Virus record (IMG/VR): IMGVR_UViG_3300031972_000817
Location: 1-37,085 of that record
Direction: 5' to 3' (one strand)
Length of the DNA: 37,085 nucleotides
From: a virus
A program made the position numbers and the translations under genes. Below, piece after piece: positions 16,849 to 25,133 of the stretch. The notes under the pieces are model-generated. The model was not told the DNA's origin, did no database searches, and worked only from the letters and a program-made list of their open reading frames with translations. How positions within the stretch are numbered: position 1 is the first letter of the stretch; each line of letters begins with the position of its first letter.

Positions 16849-16925
16849 GTAAGAGATCTTTAAAACCAACTCGTCCTATTAAGGGTACGGGATAGAGTTC
16901 GTAAAAAAGTTTGTGCCCCCCTTAT
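16816..16925 (-). ncRNA. Candidate small RNA or antitermination leader, about 110 nt
   Basis: The predicted transcript starts near 16925 and ends in the T run at about 16816. It contains no ATG-initiated ORF. Besides the terminator hairpin, AACT/AGTT and CTAT/ATAG pairs enclose a CCCGTACCC loop near the middle. The 5' end carries GGGGGGCAC. Two readings fit: an independent phage small RNA, or a leader like lambda PR'-tR' whose terminator is overridden late to express the lysis genes. No known RNA family is recognised. The evidence is promoter plus terminator plus lack of coding. Confidence 0.55.
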
Positions 16926-16931
16926 TTTGTA

Positions 16932-16960
16932 ATAATAGCATACCTTCGACCAAAAGTCAA
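16932..16960 (-). promoter_or_regulatory. Sigma70-type promoter of the 110-nt unit
   Basis: Minus strand: -35 TTGACT at 16960-16955, 17-base spacer ending TATGC, -10 TATTAT at 16937-16932. The spacer end and -10 are identical to those of the Sak4 operon promoter at 25975-26003 (TATGCTATTAT). The -35 sits just after the nrdB stop. Confidence 0.75.
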
Positions 16961-16962
16961 GA

Positions 16963-17922
16963 TTAAAATGCATCATCCCACGTTCCTGTGAGAGATCCTT
17001 TATTATACTCCGTTGATCTGTTCTCAAAGAAATTGGTATGTTCTACACCATTTACGACCCAATCCACCCATTCTAGGGGATTTTCTTTAACACCGTAATT
17101 TGGTTTTAATCCTAGCTGTAATAATCTACGGTCTGCTATATGTCTTATATATTGCTTAACATCATCTGGCTCTAACCCTTCTATTGGGCCAAATTCAAAG
17201 GCTAAGTCAATAAATCTGTCTTCTAAGTTAACCATATCTCTACATATATCATATAAGGTTTTCTTAAATTCATCATTCCACACTTGTGGCTTTTCATCTA
17301 ATATTTCATGTAACAATTTAATCATGTTCTCTACGTGGTGAGATTCATCACGAATTGACCATGCGACAATTTGTCCCATGCCTTTCATCTTACCAAAGCG
17401 TTGAAAGTTAAGTAACATAACGAAACTGGCAAATAACTGCAAGCCTTCACCAAATGCAGAAAAAACCGCCATATCTCTAATCATCTGCTCGTCTGGTGTG
17501 CCCCCTTTGTTCTTCCAAAGGTATTCATGTTTATCATTCATTGCTTTTATTTCTTGAAAAGCTTTATAATCTTTATCATCCATACCTATTGTATCATTTA
17601 ATAATGAATAACTGTGAGCATGATTAGCTTCACTTGTGGCTATAGCTGATAACATCATACGTATTTCTGGCTGTTTAAACATAGGCATATACACATCCAT
17701 ATATGCTTGGGCTATGTCAACATCACCTTGTGTAAAAAACGTCAGTATTTGTTTCACTAAATGTTTTTCGGGTTCTGTTAATCTATTGTTCCAATCATTC
17801 ACATCTTCGTGTAAAGGTACCTCACTTGGCAACCAATGCATTTTCTGTTGTTCATCGTAAGCTTTAAAAGCCCACTCGTACATAAATGGTTTATAATAAT
17901 CTCTTGCTTTAAATACTGACAT
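16963..17922 (-). CDS. nrdB: Ribonucleotide reductase class I, beta (radical) subunit
   Basis: 319 residues, near the usual length of a phage R2. The di-iron ligands are visible: D67 (TQGDVDIAQAY), E98 and H101 in SEANHAH, E159 (FGEGLQLF), E193 and H196 in RDESHH. Tyr105 is seven residues after E98, the spacing of the radical tyrosine in E. coli R2, so a classical tyrosyl radical is expected. The C-terminus (TGTWDDAF) would dock on the alpha subunit. It generates the radical used for reduction of ribonucleotides to deoxyribonucleotides during phage DNA synthesis. It follows nrdA after 17 bases in the same transcript. Confidence 0.95.
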   Translation of the reverse strand: MSVFKARDYYKPFMYEWAFKAYDEQQKMHWLPSEVPLHEDVNDWNNRLTEPEKHLVKQILTFFTQGDVDIAQAYMDVYMPMFKQPEIRMMLSAIATSEANHAHSYSLLNDTIGMDDKDYKAFQEIKAMNDKHEYLWKNKGGTPDEQMIRDMAVFSAFGEGLQLFASFVMLLNFQRFGKMKGMGQIVAWSIRDESHHVENMIKLLHEILDEKPQVWNDEFKKTLYDICRDMVNLEDRFIDLAFEFGPIEGLEPDDVKQYIRHIADRRLLQLGLKPNYGVKENPLEWVDWVVNGVEHTNFFENRSTEYNKGSLTGTWDDAF

Positions 17923-17939
17923 TCTTTTCTCTTTCTATA

Positions 17940-19700
17940 TTAAGCTTGGCAAGATAAACATTCATCTTCTTCTGCATCTTTCCTCACTACTCGTTCTACT
18001 TTGTTAGCCACTACTTCCGCACGGTTCATAGCTTCACTTCTTAAATAATATAATGTTTTTAATTTTTTAGACCATGCTCTTTTATGTATGTTATTTAATT
18101 TACGTACATTCACATCTGGTGTAAAGAATAAATTTAAGCTTTGTGCTTGACATATATATTTTTGCCTATCTGCAGCTAAATCAACAAGCCATTCTTGTCC
18201 TAGTTCTATTGCTGTTTTATAGGTATCTCTTTCATCTTTAGATAATTCTGTTAAGTGTGCAACTGATCCTTTATTAGTAATGATACTTTGCCACGTTTGT
18301 TTATTGTTTAAACCTTTCTCTTGTAAAAGTTTTTCAAGATTAGGATTTTTCATTAGAGCCGATCCGCTTAATGTTTTTTGTGTAAAGGCATTAGCACGTA
18401 ATGGTTCTATACTAGGAGATACTCCACCACATATAATAGAACTACTTGCGTTTGGTGCAATAGCCAGCATGTGAGCAAAACGTTTGCCCGTGCCTTTCAT
18501 ATCACTTGGAGAACCTCGCTCTTTACCTAGTACTAAATTAGATTCTAATGCTTTAGTATGTATATGTTTAAATATAATTTTATTCCAAGATACTGCCACA
18601 ACTGATTCCATAGGTACACCTTTACTTTGTAAAAATGTATGAAAACCCATAGCACCTAAGCCAACAGATCTTTCTGATTTTGCACTAGCTATTGCTCTCC
18701 ACATATGTGAAGGTGCTTTGTCAATAAAATAGCTGAGTACATTATCTAACATACGCATTAAATCATCTATAAATAATTCATTGTCTTTCCATTCTTCAAA
18801 CTTTTCTACATTAACACTAGACAAACAACACACTGCTGTTCTATCTTCACTTGTAGCTAATGTAATTTCACTACATAAATTAGAGTGTGTTACTTTTAAC
18901 CCTAAATCTTTTTGTGTTTTAGGTAAACCTCTTTGTACAGTATCTCCGAACATAATATATGGCTCACCTGTAGAAACTCTTGCTTCTAAAATTTTAATCC
19001 ATAATTGTCTAGCTTTTACTGTCTTTACTTTTTCTTTAGAGTTAGGATCAATTAAATCCCAAGGCTCATCATTTTCCATAGCTTTCATAAACTTATCAGA
19101 TACTACTACACCATGATGCAGGTTAAGATTCTTTCTGTTAATATCTCCACCTGCAGGTTTGCGCATTTCAATAAACTCTACAATCTCTGGGTGTGATATA
19201 TCCATATAACTAGCATATGATCCTCGTCTAGTTGCCCCTTGGTTAAATGCAATCATTTGAGAGTCCACTACGTGCATGAAAGGAATTACCCCTGTAGTTT
19301 TGTTACCTTTACTCGTAGACTGCCCCTGTGAGCGAATATGGCCCCAATAACCCCCTATTCCGCCTCCCATACTAGACAACCAGATATTCTCAGTATAGTG
19401 CTCTGCTAAACCATCTCTACTATCATTAACATAATTCAAGAAACAAGAGATTGGTAATCCTCTATCTGTACCACCGTTAGATAAAATAGGAGAAGCAAAC
19501 ATAAACCATTGATTTGATACATAGTCATACAATCTTTGGGCATGGGCTGCATTGTCAGCAAATGCGGCAGCAGCACGCACGAAAGCATCTTGGGGTGACT
19601 TCTCCTCAGGCAACATATATCTGTCCTTTAGGATTTCTATACCAAATTTGGTTAATAACTTATCTTTTTCGTAGTCAGGGGTCGGTGGTTTAATCTTCAT
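17940..19700 (-). CDS. nrdA: Ribonucleotide reductase class I, alpha (catalytic) subunit
   Basis: 586 residues, shorter than cellular NrdA because it starts directly in the catalytic core; no N-terminal ATP-cone is present, so dATP overall-activity inhibition is probably missing. Catalytic residues are seen: C86 (PISCFLNY) and C291 (AVCCLSS) as the redox pair, N274-x-C276-x-E278 (NLCSE) in the finger loop, and the YY pair in LKTLYYLRSE for radical transfer. The C-terminal CLSCQA supplies the thiol shuttle. With NrdB it makes dNDPs or dNTPs. An upstream promoter at 19740-19768 makes nrdAB its own unit. Confidence 0.95.
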   Translation of the reverse strand: MKIKPPTPDYEKDKLLTKFGIEILKDRYMLPEEKSPQDAFVRAAAAFADNAAHAQRLYDYVSNQWFMFASPILSNGGTDRGLPISCFLNYVNDSRDGLAEHYTENIWLSSMGGGIGGYWGHIRSQGQSTSKGNKTTGVIPFMHVVDSQMIAFNQGATRRGSYASYMDISHPEIVEFIEMRKPAGGDINRKNLNLHHGVVVSDKFMKAMENDEPWDLIDPNSKEKVKTVKARQLWIKILEARVSTGEPYIMFGDTVQRGLPKTQKDLGLKVTHSNLCSEITLATSEDRTAVCCLSSVNVEKFEEWKDNELFIDDLMRMLDNVLSYFIDKAPSHMWRAIASAKSERSVGLGAMGFHTFLQSKGVPMESVVAVSWNKIIFKHIHTKALESNLVLGKERGSPSDMKGTGKRFAHMLAIAPNASSSIICGGVSPSIEPLRANAFTQKTLSGSALMKNPNLEKLLQEKGLNNKQTWQSIITNKGSVAHLTELSKDERDTYKTAIELGQEWLVDLAADRQKYICQAQSLNLFFTPDVNVRKLNNIHKRAWSKKLKTLYYLRSEAMNRAEVVANKVERVVRKDAEEDECLSCQA

Positions 19701-19739
19701 ATTCTCTCTGGTTGTTTGTTAATTTTTAGGAAAGTGATT

Positions 19740-19768
19740 AGTATAACATCTTTTATAATTAATAGCAA
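19740..19768 (-). promoter_or_regulatory. Promoter for nrdAB
   Basis: Minus strand: TTGCTA at 19768-19763, a 17-base spacer ending in TGT, then TATACT at 19745-19740. It lies in the 74-base gap before nrdA, the only sizeable gap in the 17-25 kb replication block. GAGAG just before the ATG is the ribosome site. Confidence 0.6.
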
Positions 19769-19774
19769 CAACAA

Positions 19775-20269
19775 TCATAGCAAACTCCGTAAAAATATTG
19801 TCGCATAATCCCATTCTACCTCTTGACTAAATGCATCTTCGAGAGAATCGATCATAAATAAATCTAAATCCTTGTTGAGATTTTTGCATACTTGTATTAG
19901 TCTTATGTCGTAGTCTGGGTACAGCCTTTGTAGTACAGGTAAATATAAATACTTCAGTTGACTTTCCGCTTTATTTACTGCTTTTAGTTTACATTCTAGA
20001 GCAATTAATATTTTACTGTCTTTATCTGGCTTAATTATAATATCTGTTTGACACCAACCCATACCTCTCCCATCTTCGAATTGATACCATTGTCCGTGCA
20101 ATACACGATCTTCACCATATAATGCTTTTACATAATTAGCTATACGATTTTCATAAAGTTGGCCAGCTCTTTTAACACCACGAGATTTTGTCATGGGGAT
20201 AAAGTCTGGGCGTTCATCAAGAGCTTTGGCCCACTTTAATTTACGGATTACGTTACGTCTTTTCGGCAT
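19775..20269 (-). CDS. PD-(D/E)XK-family nuclease
   Basis: This 164-residue protein has a nuclease core: E40 (GQLYENRI), D76 in WCQTDIIIK, then E92-C-K94 in IALECKLK and Q104 in the following helix (AESQLKYLY). D...ExK plus a downstream Gln is typical of small PD-(D/E)XK enzymes such as phage Holliday-junction resolvases (T7 endonuclease I type). It sits between the helicase and RNR genes in the replication block and overlaps the helicase gene by 22 bases, so resolving or processing branched replication DNA is likely. The exact substrate is inferred. Confidence 0.7.
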   Translation of the reverse strand: MPKRRNVIRKLKWAKALDERPDFIPMTKSRGVKRAGQLYENRIANYVKALYGEDRVLHGQWYQFEDGRGMGWCQTDIIIKPDKDSKILIALECKLKAVNKAESQLKYLYLPVLQRLYPDYDIRLIQVCKNLNKDLDLFMIDSLEDAFSQEVEWDYATIFLRSLL

Positions 20270-21516
20270 GGAAAAACCAAATTCCCTTCAACTTTAATGT
20301 AACCCGAATCTTCCATAGCCTGTATAGTTTGTGTCAACTCACCAGGATTTGGAATCTTGCGTAGTAACTCACGTTTAAAATGTTTAATAAGTAGATGTGA
20401 TCTACCATTAGTAAATAGTGTATCGTTTAACCAAATAGTCATATCATATGCAATCTTACCAGTTCTGCCCATACCAAAACCTTCTAGTGCTTTTGGCATA
20501 TGCTTTTCCATATCACGCATTAGTTCTTTGGTGTACTCCCAATCTTCTAACATAATCTTTCTTGTACCTCGTCTAGAAGCTGATACTGACATAGCTACTT
20601 TTATATGATGTGATATTCTTCTTTGATTATATTCTGCTAGATGAGGGGCAGTAGGTTCTGGTGGAATACCTGCCTCTATATCTGCATTGACTTCATCAAA
20701 ACAATCTGGATCAAATGTCATCGGCCCATACATTTTTGCTATCGCACCTAAATCGTGTCTTAAATTCTCTACCGTATTATCTGATACTTTAGTCTGTAAT
20801 AAACTCTGAGCAATTTTCGGCCCATCATAAAACACAGGTATCATTCTTGATAATAAACCTTGTGACCTAGCATCTTCTGGTAAGTTCTCTACAAATTGTT
20901 CTGGTGTAGCACAAGCTATCCAATTCAAGCAAGGCCCGTTAATAACATATTCTCCTGCAGTTTTAGTTTTATGGCTATAAGAATCTTTGCTATCCCACAT
21001 ATCTGTAAGAAACATCTGTAAATATCTATCTGTTCTAGACATAAACGCACCAAACTCTGATGTAACTAAAGTTACAGAAGCGTCATGAAATTCTTCAATC
21101 TGTGGACTACTTAATCGCATATCAATACGTTGCAACTTACACATATCTACTGCCAATTTTTCGGGTGTGATCCTATCTTGTATAGAATATAATGGGTACT
21201 TACGCAATCCATATTGATCTAAACCAGAATTAAAATTAGAATCATCTTCCGTAGTTCCTACAGGTGTAGTCAATTTACTAAACACTTTTGAATAAGGTAA
21301 TATTAAAGAGACGGACTTATTTCTGCCAGGATTTGCTATGAGTGTAATAAATAAATTACTCCTAATATCATAGTTAGCCATAGGAAACCATACTCTCCTT
21401 CCAAGTGCCCCCGCTACTGCAGACAAAGCTGACCACACAGCAAATGGCTTAGGTATAGGACTACCTTTTAAAGCATCTGCACTAGCTTTTAAATAATCAG
21501 TATAGTTTCTAACCAC
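20248..21516 (-). CDS. DUF3987-type replicative helicase / primase-helicase-like ATPase
   Basis: 422 residues. FAVWSALSAVAGALGRRVWF (about 25-44) and the P-loop-like ANPGRNKS at 61-68 match phage DUF3987 proteins, a RecA/DnaB-related ATPase group. The P-loop is non-canonical, with Asn before the Lys. A Walker-B-like TLVTSEFGAF lies at 149-158 and an arginine-containing GLLSRMIPVF further on. No primase zinc finger or TOPRIM domain is present, so a separate primase is missing or unrecognised. It overlaps the polymerase gene by eight bases and is the best candidate for the replicative helicase. Confidence 0.7.
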   Translation of the reverse strand: MVRNYTDYLKASADALKGSPIPKPFAVWSALSAVAGALGRRVWFPMANYDIRSNLFITLIANPGRNKSVSLILPYSKVFSKLTTPVGTTEDDSNFNSGLDQYGLRKYPLYSIQDRITPEKLAVDMCKLQRIDMRLSSPQIEEFHDASVTLVTSEFGAFMSRTDRYLQMFLTDMWDSKDSYSHKTKTAGEYVINGPCLNWIACATPEQFVENLPEDARSQGLLSRMIPVFYDGPKIAQSLLQTKVSDNTVENLRHDLGAIAKMYGPMTFDPDCFDEVNADIEAGIPPEPTAPHLAEYNQRRISHHIKVAMSVSASRRGTRKIMLEDWEYTKELMRDMEKHMPKALEGFGMGRTGKIAYDMTIWLNDTLFTNGRSHLLIKHFKRELLRKIPNPGELTQTIQAMEDSGYIKVEGNLVFPCRKDVT

Positions 21517-23053
21517 TTGGTCTCCATTTCTTCATTGCTTTCCAATTTACACCAGTCTCACAATCAGATGGTATAAGCATTTCTTTTTTATTAACAGTCA
21601 AAGGATTGTGCATACAGTTTAATATTTTAGGTATCAATTCATCTACTTGTTCTGTAGGCATTTGTCCTAAAATTGCATCATGTACTTGGCCTAATACTTC
21701 CACACCTTGTGAATGTAATTCTTGCCAAACTCTATACAAACCTAAGTTTAATAAATCTCCTATTGTAGATTGTGGTACATAAGCAATAGCTAACCGCAGC
21801 GTGGCTGCGTCATCTAACCTAGACCAAAACTGTGTACGTCTACCAAAAGGTGTTATCAACGTACCAGTAGATTGAATCTGATGAGCAGTTTTATCATGCC
21901 AAGTACGTATACCAGGAAATGCTCCTGGAATTTGTAACTGAGCATGTGGGCCTGTGCCTATGATGTTACCATTATCTAGCAACTCTTTAAAACCACCTTC
22001 TTTATCTTGCTTGTGCCATTTTTCTACTTTATCTAATTGTATCACACCTCCAAAATAAAGCAACTGAAATTTTGTTGCTTGTGATATTTTTATTTTTATT
22101 TGTCTACCAAGTGAGTGTGGTGACACACCATAGTTTGTACCATGTCCTGCTCTTTTACAAATATCTCTGTAACTATACTGATGATAATATGGCATATCTG
22201 CTAATGCCCTGTCTTGCTCTGGATCACCAGACCAACCTAGATTAGGCCAAATCATTTTTACAACTTCTGTGTGTAAGTCAGATGTTTCACAAGCATTGAT
22301 ATACCCTTCGTCTCCAGACACATAAGCTGTTACTCTTGATTCCGCTTGTTCTAAATCAGCATAGAACATTGTCATGCCATCATCTGGTATAAACATTTCA
22401 CGCATATCTTTAGTAATATTTTGTAAGTTTGTACCTGTGCCCCACGGTGATTCTTTAGATGACCAACGTCCTGTTTTTGTACCCGCCACTTGATAAGAAC
22501 ATCTTATACGTCCATCATCATCCCTTGTAGTATCTAATACGTTTAGTTGTTTATCTATATTTCGTAATGCTAATATAGTATTGCAAAACGGCTTTGCTCT
22601 AGGGTAATGTTCAGCTAAATGTTCTAATGCTTCTTTGTCAGTAGATACTTTTTGTTTACCTTTAACACTAGCAATAACTTTAGGCAAACCCAAATGTACA
22701 TACAATAAGTCTTGTAATTGTTTTGGACTAGCGGGATTAAGATCTTTATCCCAGACAGCATTAGAAAATAAATTTAACATACGTTCTAATTTAAGTCTCT
22801 GGTCTTTTAGAGGGGCACGTATTGTTCGCACGACCTCCTCGTCAACTTTAAGACCACGCAACATCATGGATAAAGCGGGCCCAATACTGGCTACTTCAAA
22901 CTCATATGTCTTACGTGTAATGTCGTCTAATTTATCATCAATTTTGTGCCACAACTCATTTGTCAAAGCACAATCTAGAGCACAGTATGCCCACAATGTT
23001 TGATCATCATCTAACTTTAGATGAGGTATCTCCGTGTTTTTGATTATCTTCAT
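21509..23053 (-). CDS. DNA polymerase family A, polymerase part with the Exo III motif only
   Basis: 514 residues. The N-terminus starts inside an exonuclease domain: Y23-xxx-D27 (YCALDCALT) is the Exo III motif, but Exo I and II are absent and are found in the gene at 23589-24686. The palm and fingers are complete: TKTGRWSSKESP, motif A with D233 (YADLEQAESR), the O-helix R296/K300/H304/Y308 (RDICKRAGHGTNYG), and motif C with H458-D459 (GQVHDAIL). The residue matching E. coli Phe762 is His304. It replicates phage DNA, presumably paired with the split exonuclease half. The start overlaps the preceding gene by 47 bases. Confidence 0.9.
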   Translation of the reverse strand: MKIIKNTEIPHLKLDDDQTLWAYCALDCALTNELWHKIDDKLDDITRKTYEFEVASIGPALSMMLRGLKVDEEVVRTIRAPLKDQRLKLERMLNLFSNAVWDKDLNPASPKQLQDLLYVHLGLPKVIASVKGKQKVSTDKEALEHLAEHYPRAKPFCNTILALRNIDKQLNVLDTTRDDDGRIRCSYQVAGTKTGRWSSKESPWGTGTNLQNITKDMREMFIPDDGMTMFYADLEQAESRVTAYVSGDEGYINACETSDLHTEVVKMIWPNLGWSGDPEQDRALADMPYYHQYSYRDICKRAGHGTNYGVSPHSLGRQIKIKISQATKFQLLYFGGVIQLDKVEKWHKQDKEGGFKELLDNGNIIGTGPHAQLQIPGAFPGIRTWHDKTAHQIQSTGTLITPFGRRTQFWSRLDDAATLRLAIAYVPQSTIGDLLNLGLYRVWQELHSQGVEVLGQVHDAILGQMPTEQVDELIPKILNCMHNPLTVNKKEMLIPSDCETGVNWKAMKKWRPSG

Positions 23054-23321
23054 GTGCTAATTCTCCTGCTATTGCTGAGTATCCTACCATATCTATATAT
23101 GTATCCATACTCGGGTGTCCAAATTTTGCTCTCGCAACTTTTAATAATACCATGAGGATTGCAACATCTCGTGCTTGTATATCCCTATCTAAATACGCAC
23201 TCCAAAGTCTTGCTATGTTGTCGTGATTTGTTCTCTTGTCCCCATACTCGTCTTCTCTTGCACCATCTAATATCTTTTCAGCGGTGCTTAATATATCTTT
23301 AATCTTTCCGCCAGATTTCAT
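23007..23321 (-). CDS. Small conserved phage protein (DUF6378-like)
   Basis: 104 residues. The pattern EDEYGDKRTNHDNIARLWSA followed by VAILMVLLKVARAKFGHPSM and a closing YIDMVGYSAIAGELA matches a small helical family I recall from many phages (DUF6378-type); the number is from memory. The function is unknown; conserved acidic and histidine residues would allow a MazG/HD-like helical bundle. It lies between the two halves of the polymerase/exonuclease and overlaps both neighbours (47 and 23 bases), so it travels with replication genes. Confidence 0.7.
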   Translation of the reverse strand: MKSGGKIKDILSTAEKILDGAREDEYGDKRTNHDNIARLWSAYLDRDIQARDVAILMVLLKVARAKFGHPSMDTYIDMVGYSAIAGELAHEDNQKHGDTSSKVR

Positions 23322-23589
23322 CGTAACCTCCCATGACCTTATAAAAATCTTCTCTCACTTTTAACGGCTCTAATTCTGCCAAGTAACATACTTCTTCAAA
23401 ATCGTCTTTCTTATATCTAAACCATAACTTTGCTTCTCTCCTATAATTTACAAACTCTTTTACAGTACCTTCGTACTGCATATCTTGTAACGCTTGGTCT
23501 AATACCGAACGCCACAACTGTATGTGATTCTCAACACTCCTATTTTCGGACTCTATGTTTTCAGCCGAAAAGTATTGAGGTCGCTTCAC
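23299..23589 (-). CDS. Small conserved phage protein between the polymerase halves
   Basis: 96 residues; the second half, NYRREAKLWFRYKKDDFEEV then CYLAELEPLKVREDF, resembles a short helical family seen in alphaproteobacterial phages, where the DF..VC.LA..DP..VR pattern recurs. No catalytic motif. The first half contains WRSVLDQALQDM. Its start overlaps the exonuclease gene's stop by one base and it overlaps the next gene by 23 bases. It has no homing-endonuclease features, so it does not itself explain the polymerase split. Confidence 0.65.
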   Translation of the reverse strand: MKRPQYFSAENIESENRSVENHIQLWRSVLDQALQDMQYEGTVKEFVNYRREAKLWFRYKKDDFEEVCYLAELEPLKVREDFYKVMGGYDEIWRKD

Positions 23590-24686
23590 TATTCATCGGC
23601 TTTTGTGCTCTGTGAAAACTTGGCTAATGTTTTCCATGCACTCTCATTTGTATACAATGAGCCGAGAAATCCTAAACCCTTTTGCATTTCGGGTTGATAG
23701 GCGTGGTGGGCGTGCATTGTATCATGTGTCACGCCAGAAACTTGTATGTTCTTTTTGAACGATAGCCATGAAACATCATACGTTTGGTTCTGGGCTACTT
23801 TTGTAATGTTAGTATCTTCTAGTATACGTTTTACCCATTGCCATGCTTTTAATTCATCTTGGTATTTCCAATAATACTCTCCGTCCTTTTTTATAAAAGG
23901 TACAACTAAAGCTGTATTCTTGTTTGGGGCAAATCCTATACACGTAATCTCTCCATTAGCCGTTTCAATATCAAATGCTAAGGGTTCGTCTTCATTATCT
24001 TTATGTATAAATTCAGATTCAAAATCTTCTAAATCTTGTAATGAAGGTTCTAAATAAAGACTACGTTCGTCTCTTATTAATTCTTGTGTTAATGATTCTT
24101 CTTTTGCTTTTACTAAATCTGCAACTACTACAGGTCTAAATTCAAAATTTCTAATAACCGCACTGGGGCTGTAAGTCGGTACGACTTTGCAATCTTGTTC
24201 AAGCAATCCATCACTACATTTCATTACCGAACCTCTATATGTACCAATCTTATCAAGCCCTGTCAGTGCCCATAACGAAGCACTACCCATTGCAATAATT
24301 ACATTAGGTTTTACTTCATTAAGCTCTTTATATAACCGCCTTACATCTTGTTCCATTTCTTGTTTAAGAAACCCATGACCTGTTGGTGGGAAAGGCGATC
24401 TCCACTCTTGTTCTTTACATAACTTTTTATAAGCAAGTCTATTGTGAAAGAAATTTGCTACGTTATCTTGAGCGGGTTTTAATTGGAAAGTGTGAGTGAG
24501 TAAGCATTCATCTGGATTGATGGAGGCAAGTTTGCACATACCTTTCAGTATATCACCTGTGCCCCCAGCTAAGATTGTATTTAATCGAGCCTCTGTTGTC
24601 GAAGGATGATCCATAACTATGGCTATGAACATTTTACCCTGTGACTTTTTAGAATCAAGTCGATTTAAAACTGCATACTCACTCAT
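23589..24686 (-). CDS. UDG-like domain fused to a 3'-5' exonuclease fragment (Exo I and II)
   Basis: 365 residues. Residues 1-195 resemble a family 4/SPO1-type uracil-DNA glycosylase fold: AGGTGDILKGM (40-50), VIIAMGSASLWALTG (129-143), RG at 151-152 and TYSPSAVIR (171-179). The usual His of the HPS motif is Ser173, so glycosylase activity is doubtful. Residues 230-350 are the start of a DnaQ-like exonuclease: D239-x-E241 (AFDIETANG), N300...D304 (QNQTYDVSW), HDTMHAHHAYQPE (321-333), GLGFLGSLYT. Exo III lies in the polymerase gene at 21509-23053. In other phages UDG, exonuclease and polymerase are one chain; here they are split. Confidence 0.8.
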   Translation of the reverse strand: MSEYAVLNRLDSKKSQGKMFIAIVMDHPSTTEARLNTILAGGTGDILKGMCKLASINPDECLLTHTFQLKPAQDNVANFFHNRLAYKKLCKEQEWRSPFPPTGHGFLKQEMEQDVRRLYKELNEVKPNVIIAMGSASLWALTGLDKIGTYRGSVMKCSDGLLEQDCKVVPTYSPSAVIRNFEFRPVVVADLVKAKEESLTQELIRDERSLYLEPSLQDLEDFESEFIHKDNEDEPLAFDIETANGEITCIGFAPNKNTALVVPFIKKDGEYYWKYQDELKAWQWVKRILEDTNITKVAQNQTYDVSWLSFKKNIQVSGVTHDTMHAHHAYQPEMQKGLGFLGSLYTNESAWKTLAKFSQSTKADE

Positions 24687-24692
24687 GAATAA

Positions 24693-25130
24693 CTACTTAT
24701 TAATTATTCTAGATATTGTTGCTTGTAGAATATCTTTATTTCTACCAACCATTTCGTGTTTTACAACACCAGAAAAGGTTTGACCAATAGCCATTTCAAG
24801 CGATTGAGCATATGGAATATCGTGATCCATATCTAGCGTTTTAGTTGTAAACGCTTTAAGTGAAGCCGCAGGATTGCTCAACTTCATAGCATTTGGTGTT
24901 ACCCAAAACTCGAGTCTCGTGCCTTCTGCATTATCTAATTGACTTTCGTCTAGATCAGATTGAATCACGCCCACTGCTTTTACGTTAATACGTACTAACG
25001 GTGTTTGGTTTTCTCCCACTCTGTCTGAGCGGTAGCTTTTTATGACAAAGTCATAACTGCCCTCTGGCAATGTCACCGATTCTGGTGTATCATTGGGAGT
25101 CATGTTTAAAAAATCAGCAATATCATTCAT
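24693..25130 (-). CDS. Putative ssDNA-binding protein (DUF669-like)
   Basis: 145 residues, predicted beta barrel with LPEGSYDFVIKSYRSDRVGE, then TPLVRINVKAVGVIQ, a WVTPNAMKL loop and a terminal beta strand (ILQATISRII). This layout and its place directly after a Sak4-like ATPase resemble the phage DUF669/SSB-type proteins that accompany recombinases. An acidic C-terminal tail typical of bacterial SSB is absent. It starts three bases after the ATPase gene and precedes the exonuclease gene by six bases. Confidence 0.6.
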   Translation of the reverse strand: MNDIADFLNMTPNDTPESVTLPEGSYDFVIKSYRSDRVGENQTPLVRINVKAVGVIQSDLDESQLDNAEGTRLEFWVTPNAMKLSNPAASLKAFTTKTLDMDHDIPYAQSLEMAIGQTFSGVVKHEMVGRNKDILQATISRIINK

Positions 25131-25133
25131 AGG

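Noticed and set aside
23007-23589. Homing endonuclease or intron as the cause of the polymerase split
   Set aside because: The two intervening proteins show no HNH, GIY-YIG or LAGLIDADG motif and are ordinary conserved phage genes; no intron-like ends were noticed.
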